Below, one piece after another: positions 57,205-64,000 of a DNA stretch of 64,000 nt. The first letter of the stretch is position 1, and every line of letters begins with the position of its first letter. The notes under the pieces are model-generated. The model was given only the letters and a program-made list of their open reading frames with translations. It was not told the origin of the DNA and did no database searches. This DNA is from Cymbidium sinense (lineage: Eukaryota; Streptophyta; Magnoliopsida; Asparagales; Orchidaceae), in the NCBI GenBank assembly GCA_021442155.1, contig CM038215.1:273151014-273215013 (forward strand), given 5' to 3'. The position numbers were made by a program, and so were the translations under genes.

Positions 57205-60200
57205 AGGGTTTAGGGTTAGTTTTAGGATTTAGGGTTTATGGTTTAGGGTTTAGGGTTAAGGATTTAGGGTTTAGGGTTTAGGGTTTAGAGTTTAGGGTTT
57301 TTAAAAATTAAGTAAACCATTAAGTTTAGGTTTATTTAGTTTATTTTTATTTATTTTAGTTCATTTTATTTTTTATTTTTAATTAGTTTAGTTTATTTAT
57401 TTTAAGGTTATATTTTTTAGTTTAGGCTTTTTAGTTTAGTTTATTTTCTAAGTTTAGGTTTAGGTTGAAGTTTTTTTTTAGTTTAGTTCTATTTTTATTT
57501 GATTTTTAGGTTTAGGCTTTATTTTTTTATTTTTAGGTTTTGGTTTATGTTTTTATTTTCTTTTTTTAGGTTTAAGTTTTAGGTTTCTATTTTAGGTTTA
57601 CTTTTAGTTTTATTTTCTAGATTATGTTTAAGTTTACTTTTACTTTATTTTATTTTATTTAGTTTAGGATTTAGGATTAGTTTATTTTAGGTTTAGGTTT
57701 AGGTTTAGGTTTTACTTATTTTAGTTTAGTTTATTATAGCTTAGGTTTAGGTTTATTTCATTTTATTTATTTTATTTTTATTTTTGGTTTAGTTTTTATT
57801 TTTATTTTAGAGTTTGGGTTTTATTTTTTCATTTATTTTAAGGTTTTATGTTTAGGTTTATTTTTTAAGTTTACGTTTTTATTTAGTTTTTATTTTATTT
57901 TATTTTTTTATTTTTTGTTTATTTTTTATTTAGGTTTTTTATTCATATGTTTATTTTATTTTTTTTAGTTTAGTTTAGGTTTTTATTTATTTTATTTTGT
58001 TACTTTTTATTTTATTTTTATTATATTTTTAGGTTTAGGTTTCAGTGTTTTAAGTTTTGGTTTAGTATTTTTGGTTTTTGTTTAGATTTAGGGTTTAAGT
58101 TTAAGTTTAGGTTTAGTATTTTTTAGTTTAAGTTTAGGTTTATAGTTTAGTTTTGGTTTTAGTATTTTAATTTGGGTTTATATTTTTTTACTTATTTTAT
58201 TTTTAAGTTTTATTTAGTTTACATTTAAGTGTTAAGGTTTTCACGATTTAGGGTTTTAGTTTTTATGGTTTTAGGGTTTAGGTATTAGGGTTTAGGGTTT
58301 GGGGTTTAGGGTTTAGTGTTTAGGCTTTAGGGTTTATGGTTTTTAGGGTTTATGGTTTAGGGTTTAGGGTTTTTTTTATTTAGTTTAATTTATTTTTTAT
58401 GTTTATTTATTTTAGTTTAAGTTTTTTTTTTTTGTTTTTTTTTTACTTTAGGTTTAGATTTATGTTTATTTTTTAGTATAGTTTTACTTTTATTTTATTT
58501 TTTATTTTTAGGTTTAGGTTTAGGTTTATCTTTAGTTTATTATATTTCACTTAATTTAGGGTTTAGGTTTAGTTTATTTTAGGTTTAGGTTTAGGTTTTA
58601 TTTATTTTTGTTTAGTTTATTTTAGTTTTAGTTTAGATTTATTTTATTTTATTTATTTTAGGTTTAGGTATTTTTTAGTTTTTGGTTTAGATTTTATTAT
58701 TTATTTATTTTTAGGTATATTTTTTTTGGTTTAGCTTTTTATGTAGTTTTTATTTTATTTTATTTTAGGTTTATTTTATTTTTATTTTACATTTAGGTTT
58801 GATTTTATTTTGATTTTTTATTTTTAAGATTATTTTATTTTTTAGCTTATTTTAGGTTTTTAATTATTTTATTTTTGTTTAGTTTATATATTTTTATTTT
58901 ATTTTACTTTCAGGTTTAGGTTTAGTTTTAAGTTTAGATTTTGGATTAGGTTTATGTTCAAGTTTTTATTTTATTTAATTTTTTTATTTTATTTTGGTTT
59001 AGGTTTTTTATTTATTTTATTTTTAGGTTTTATTTTGTTTAGGTTTAGGTTTTTTGGTTTTTAGGGTTTAGGGTTAAGGTTTTAGCGTTCATGGTTGTAG
59101 GTTTAGGGTTTAAGGTTTTAAGGTTTAGGGTTTAGGGTTTTAGGGTTTAGAGTTTAGGGTTTAGGGTTGTAAGTTTAGGTTTTAGGATTTAGGGTTTAGG
59201 GTTTAGGGTCTTAGGCTTTAGGGATTAGGGTTTAGTGTTTAGGGTTAGTTTTAGGGTTAGGGTGTTTTTTTTAAGTAAGTAAACTAGTAGGTTTATGTTT
59301 ATTTAATTTAATTTATTTTTATTTTTATTTTTATTTAGTTTATTTTACTTATTTTAGGTTTATTTATTATAGCTTAGGTTTTTTAGTTTAGTTTACTTTA
59401 TAGGTTTAGATTGTGGTTTAGGTTAATTTTTTAGTTTAGTATTATTTTTATTTAATTTTATATGTTTAACTTTTATTTTTTATTTTTAGGTTTAGGTTTA
59501 GGTTTTTATTTTATTTTTTAGGTTTAGGTTTTAGGTTTTTATTTTACGTTTTACTTTTTAGTTTAAGTTTATGTTCATTTTTCTTTTTATTTTATTTTAT
59601 TTAGTTTATGTTTTGGTTTAGGTTTAGTTTATTTTATGTTTAGGTTTAATTTATTTTGTTTATTTTATTTTTATTTTAGGTTTAGTTTTATTTTTTTTGG
59701 TTTAGGGTATAGGTTTTCTTTTTTATTTATTTTTAGGTTTATTTTTTTACGTTTAAGTTTTTATTTAGTTTCTATTTTATTTTATCTTTGGTTTATTTTA
59801 TTTTTATTTTACATTTAATTTTTATTTTATTTAGGTTTTTTATTCTTATGTTTATTTTCTTTTTTAATTTAGTTTAGGTTTTTATTTATTTTATTTTAGT
59901 TTATTTTTCTTATTGAGTTTATTTTATTTTTGCATTTAGGTTTAGGTTTTTATTTTATTTTATTTTTTTATTCTATTTAGGTTTAGGTTTTTAGGGTTTA
60001 GGGTTTAGAATTTAGGGTTTTGTGTTTAGGGTTTAGGGTTTAGGTTTTAGAGTTTATAGTTTTAATGTTTATGATTTAGGGTTAGGGTTTAGGGTTTAGG
60101 GTTGAGGGTTTAGGGTTTAGGCTTTAGGCTTTAGGGTTTGGGGTTTAGGGTTTAGGGTTTAGGGTTTGGGATTTGGGGTTTATGGTTTTAGGGTTTAGGG

Positions 60201-60360
60201 TTTAAGGTAGTAGGTTTAGGGTTTAGGGTTAGTTTTAGGGTTTAAGGTTAGGGGTTTTTTTATTATTTATTTTTTGGGTTTAGGGTTTACATTTAGGGTT
60301 TAGGGTTTAGGTTTTAGGTTTTGGGTTCATGTTTTAGTTTAGGGTTTAGGGTTTTTAGTT
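57205..60360 (+). repeat. Telomere-like array between GR-RBP copies 11 and 12
   Basis: TTTAGGG-rich blocks lie at about 57,205-57,300, 58,225-58,375, 59,060-59,270 and 59,995-60,358, with T-rich blocks between. Junction motifs occur near 57,304 and 59,275. The part 57,304-57,780 repeats 48,118-48,590. No gene is seen. Confidence 0.88.
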
Positions 60361-60788
60361 TCTTTTTATCAGAGAACAAATTTAGATTCAACATTTTCTT
60401 TTTTCGATTTCATCAACCAAGTTCTCCAAGGCACAAGCGGCGTGATAAAAATGAGCATATATAAAACTCTAGATAATTAGGCTGTCTACTATGAAACATA
60501 GTTCCATGTAGTTCAGTTGGTCGGCCCTCTTGATTTGTCCAGTTCCCATCAACCACCACGACCTCTCAGTGGTGGGATCCACCATCATCCCGATCTCTCC
60601 CTCCACCCACGGATAACCTCATCACTCCCTCTCCATGTCCTGCTACCACCACCTCCATATCCACCACAACCTCCAGATCTTCCACCACCACTACGATAAC
60701 TGTCGCCTCTACCTTCACCTCCACTGCCATATCTAGACTGAACATGGTTGACAGTGATGTTCCTGTCGTCAATGTTCTTCCCATTCTT
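60361..60788 (-). pseudogene. Glycine-rich RNA-binding protein gene fragment, copy 12
   Basis: Best preserved RRM end. On the minus strand from about 60,786 a frame without stops reads NGKNIDDRNITVNHVQSRYG, SGGEGRGDSYRSGGGRSGG, CGGYGGGGSR and on for some 70 codons before a TGA. That matches the end of a plant GR-RBP RRM (NGQNLDGRNITVNxAQSR) followed by the Gly-rich tail. The truncated start at Asn-Gly follows AAG of the minus-strand CCCTAAG, so it could be a cDNA 5' truncation or an intron acceptor boundary. The 3' UTR ends at TTTCTTTTTATCAGAGAAC near 60,359-60,376. Confidence 0.87.
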
Positions 60789-60889
60789 AGGGTTTTGGTT
60801 TAGGTTTGGGTTTATTAGGTTTTAGGGTTTAGGTTTATTTTTTAATTTATTTAGGTTTAGGTTTAGGGATTGGGTTTTGTTGTTTAGGA
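60789..60889 (+). repeat. Short telomere-like spacer between GR-RBP copy 12 and the P0 fragment
   Basis: About 100 bp of TTTAGG/TTTAGGG words and the TTTATTTTTTAATTTATTTAG piece that follows other GR-RBP copies. It ends GGATTTTTTTTAAAC at the P0 fragment. Confidence 0.85.
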
Positions 60890-61654
60890 TTTTTTTTAAA
60901 CTCAAATGATTTCATAACAAACAAGAAATTACCAAAACATGCAAGACATTATCCTCTAACAACTAATAAAATAAGATAAAATAAAATGTAATTCAAAAAT
61001 TCAAAAAATAATTTAACTCTCAGAGACAATAAAATTTTATTTCATAGAAGGCCAACAAAGCTTTGTCAAAACAATGAATCCCATATCATCATCAGTTCCT
61101 CGTGGGCTCTTCCTTCTTCTCTTCCACTGATGGCAGGAGAAGTGACACATTAGAGTACCAAGCAACAAATTTACTAAGATCCTTCAAATACCACTTAACC
61201 TTCTTGGCTGGGTATGTGTTAATGTGGCAATCGTGATCGAGAATTCTTGTAAGCATTGATGAACATGTGTGATTGCATAAGTTTGGGATAAGAGAGAGAG
61301 AAGTGACCATTGAGCCTTATGAAAACTTCGATGAGATCATGTTTAGTGAGGTCAAGTACCTCGGTGAACATCCATCATCATATATTGGACAAGGCCATAT
61401 AAGAATGGCCTAATCCCACACTTATTGAGTGCGACCTCAGGATCCACCACATCGCCTTTTTTAATTATGGTGATAAATTCAATAGTACCCTTGATTGTTG
61501 GGATATTGAGAACCTAGAAGAAGAAGTTTGTGAAGGATCGGACCATGTTGCACGGAGGAACCACAACATCAATAGGTGCAATAAGAATAACAGGCGAGCA
61601 CCAACTTTGTATTTCAACCACTTCACTCACTTCTTTAAGATCACCTTTAATATT
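60890..61654 (-). pseudogene. Acidic ribosomal protein P0 (uL10) gene fragment
   Basis: On the minus strand this is the 3' half of the gene for ribosomal protein P0, the 60S stalk base that anchors P1/P2. Readable blocks in order are KGDLKEVSEVVE (from about 61,648), PIDVVVPP near 61,556-61,580, VLNIPTIKGTIEFI, IKKGD, GIRPFLYGLV, HMFINAYKN, YLKDLSKF near 61,167-61,192, VEEKKEEP, and the stalk C-terminal signature DDDMGF at 61,076-61,093, continued by LFD-like text after an indel. Stops and frameshifts abound. A 3' UTR with AATAAA (plus-strand 61,036-61,041) extends to a plus-strand run of eight T at about 60,890-60,897. The 5' end is cut inside the coding region and joins TTTAGGG repeats at 61,655. 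The Ala-rich hinge before EEKKEEP is missing or scrambled. Confidence 0.9.
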
Positions 61655-62735
61655 AGGGTTTAGGGTTTAGGGTTTTAGGGTTAATGCTAATAGGGTTTAG
61701 GGTTTAGGGTTAGGGTTAGGGTTTCGGATATAGGGTTTAGGGTTTTTAGGCTTTATGGTTTAGGATTTAGGGGGGTTAGTTTTAGGGTTCAAGTTTAGTG
61801 TTTAGGGTTTAGGATTTAGGGTTTAGGATTTTTTTTTAAATTAAGTAAACGGTAGGTTTAGGATTATTTATTTTATTTATGATTTCTTTTAGTTGGTTTT
61901 CTTTTTTTATTTTTATTTATGTATAGGTTTATTTTTATTTAGTTTAGTTTATTTATTTTAGTTTAGGTTTCTTATTTTTGTTTATTTTTTAGGTTTATTT
62001 TTTTAGTTGAGTTTATTTTTTATTTTATTTTTAAGTTTAAGTTTTATTTTTTATTTTTAGGTTTAGGTTTAGGTTTTATTTTATTTTTAGGTTTAGGTTT
62101 AAGTTTTATTTAGGTTTGTTTTAGATTTTATTTTTTAGTTTAGGTTTATGTTTATTTTTAGTTTGTTTATTTTATTTAGTTTAGGTTTAGGTTTAGGTTT
62201 AGTTTATTTTAGGTTTAAATTTTGGTTTTATTTATTTTAGTTTAGATTTTAGTTTAAGTTTATGTTTATTTTATTTTGTTTATTTTATTTTAGGTTTAGT
62301 TTTTTTTAGTTTTGGGTTTAGGTTTTATTTATTATTTATTTTTAGATTTATTTTTTAGGTTTAGGTTTTTATTTTATTATATTTTAGGTTTATTTTATTT
62401 TTATTTTACATTTAGTTTTATTTTATTTAGATTTTTTTAAGTTTATTTTATTTTTTAATTTAGTTTTGGTTCTTATTTATTTTATTTTAGTTTTTTTTTT
62501 ATTTTATTTTTAGGTTTAGGTTTTATCTTAGGTTTTTATTTTATTTAGGTTTAGGTTTTTTATTTATTTTATTTTTAGGTTTTATTTAGTTTAGGATTAG
62601 GTTTTTAGGTTTATAGGGTTTAGGGTATAGGGTTTAGCATTTTAGGGTTTAGGGTTTAGGGTTTAGGGTGTAGTGTTTAGGCTTTAGGGTTTAGGGTTTT
62701 TATGGTTTAAGGTTTAGGGTTTAGGATTTAGAGTT
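61655..62735 (+). repeat. Telomere-like array, right, last stretch
   Basis: TTTAGGG-rich sequence spans 61,655-61,835, the junction AAATTAAGTAAACGG lies near 61,838, T-rich sequence spans 61,855-62,610, and TTTAGGG-rich sequence reaches 62,730. It ends GAGTTTCTTTTAAATAAAAAG against the A-rich sequence on the right. No gene is seen. Confidence 0.88.
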
Positions 62736-64000
62736 TCTTTTAAATAAAAAGAATTTATTGCTCAGAAAAATAGGTACAGGAAGACCATATTAGAGACTAA
62801 ACTCAAGAAAAAAGAAACCTCTTGAGAACAAGAGAATCTAAAGAGTTTAGTCCTAAACTAATAAATGAAAGAGCAATAAAGAAAAAAAAGACAAAAGAAA
62901 AAAACAAAAGGAAAAATAGGGGACGAATCCATGGAGCTCCAAAAGAACCTCGAAAGAGATGAAGATCCATAAGAAATGGAAACCTGCAACTTGCAACTGA
63001 AAACAACTCTAGTCTTCTAAGAAAAAAGAGACCATTAGTAAGACTCCAGCTCCCTCCAAGAAGAAGAAAAGACCAACTGAAAGAGAACCTACAACAGAAA
63101 TCTCGACAAAGGAGATCAAAAAAACATAAAGAAAAAAACTCAAGGTTGAGATATGAAAAGAAGGATAATCACAATAATGAGGGCATCAAATCCTAAGTGT
63201 ATCCAACTTCAAAGAAGGGTTACAAATAAGAAAAGTCAGACCATAAAATATCAAGGAAAAATCCATCATATCTATATCATACAAAGAAAATATAAACCTA
63301 TCATAATATCCACCAACCAAACAAAAGTGAAGCTAAGGAAACAAAAGAGAGAGGAGACCAATAGATAAAATTAACATAAGGCAATCCCAACAAAATATGA
63401 ACACCTCTTAAAAGAGGAGAAAAGAAGCTACAAGAAAGAGCCCTCAAAGACAAAACCAAGAATACAACAATCCAAAAACCAGGCAAACCAATAAGACAAC
63501 AACACCATCCAAAGCCAAAGGCACCAACCAGGAAAGGAAACAAATAATGAGCACAACAGCACAGAAAAAATGATCAAGGAACAAGTGGACCAAACCAACC
63601 AATAGACAAAAAGAAGAAGGCTAGCAATAGATAAAATAAATAGCTAGAAAAATAACTAGCTAATGGACAAACCACATGCCAAGGACAAAAGGCCAACCAC
63701 CAAGAGAAAAGAACCAACTAAAGAAAGGCAAGTATAGGAACAAAAACCACCAAAAACCAATATCAAGGGCACCAAAAAAAAACTCAAAACATAGGAAGCT
63801 AGAAATCCCAAGCTAGGAGGAAAATTAGCCAAGAATAATTAGATAGAAAACACACAACAAAAGCTCAGCCAATAGAGAAAAAACTAGCCAAAGGAAAAAC
63901 CTCCCAAGGATAGGAGAGATTATTTCCAAGAAGCTTTAAAATGAGTTACCCTCGGGAGGAGGGCATAAATCTGAACACTTTTTCTTCTTATAAATAGTTT
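62736..64000 (-). mobile_element. LINE-like 3' region (tentative), runs off the window
   Basis: The plus strand is strongly A-rich and T-poor, the opposite of the neighbouring array. Read on the minus strand it is T-rich and ends GAGCAATAAATTCTTTTTATT, a poly(A)-signal-like 3' end, directly against the array. T-rich 3' regions ending in AATAAA plus a short tail are common in plant L1-type LINEs. Hydrophobic minus-strand open frames at 62,803-63,006 and 63,301-63,543 show no recognisable domain, and I see no RT or endonuclease motif. Alternatives are the 3' part of another retroposed transcript or an unrelated unique sequence. Confidence 0.4.

Noticed and set aside
63301..63543. Hydrophobic minus-strand frame as a membrane protein gene
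   Set aside because: The hydrophobicity follows from T-rich composition on the minus strand; no start context, domain or conserved neighbour supports a gene.

Overview
This window is repeat-dominated, non-genic plant nuclear DNA. It is AT-rich, contains thousands of exact and degenerate copies of the plant telomere heptamer TTTAGGG, carries decayed Ty3/gypsy retrotransposon of the Tat type, and holds pseudogene fragments of two plant housekeeping genes. I found no intact protein-coding gene, tRNA, rRNA, CRISPR array or bacterial-type feature. The species cannot be named from this sequence; a seed plant, probably an angiosperm, is as far as I can go.

Layout: 1-735 is the 3' end of a Tat-type integrase reading frame. 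736-4,610 is its non-coding 3' region, made of several families of diverged tandem repeats. 4,611-24,555 is the left telomere-like array, interrupted at 12,576-14,545 by another decayed Tat fragment. 24,556-38,050 is a Tat element read on the plus strand (gag-like remnant, protease, reverse transcriptase, RNase H, a second RNase H, integrase), with about 7.4 kb of foreign DNA (about 26,150-33,540) splitting the protease region. 38,051-41,901 repeats the 3' region seen at 736-4,610. 41,902-62,735 is the right telomere-like array. 62,736-64,000 is A-rich on the plus strand and resembles, on the minus strand, the 3' part of a LINE-like element.

The first 4.6-5.4 kb and the segment from 37,289 to about 42,700 are copies of each other at an offset close to 37.29 kb. 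They share two disabling integrase mutations and the same junction into the telomere-like array. The block was therefore duplicated as DNA after the retroelement died.

The arrays alternate blocks rich in TTTAGGG with T-rich blocks built from TTTTA, TTTAGG and related words, and many block boundaries carry a T-run followed by AAATTAAGTAAAC. The plus strand is strongly depleted of C. Embedded in the TTTAGGG-rich blocks are twelve copies of one 5'-truncated fragment of a glycine-rich RNA-binding protein gene, plus one 5'-truncated fragment of the ribosomal stalk protein P0 gene. All thirteen lie on the minus strand, nearly all enter through a short plus-strand T-run, and all end where TTTAGGG resumes. 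The LINE-like end at the right edge has the same polarity. This geometry is what priming of reverse transcription from a telomeric G-strand 3' end would leave, followed by re-capping with telomere repeats and later amplification. That is inference, and it is the most interesting hypothesis in the window.
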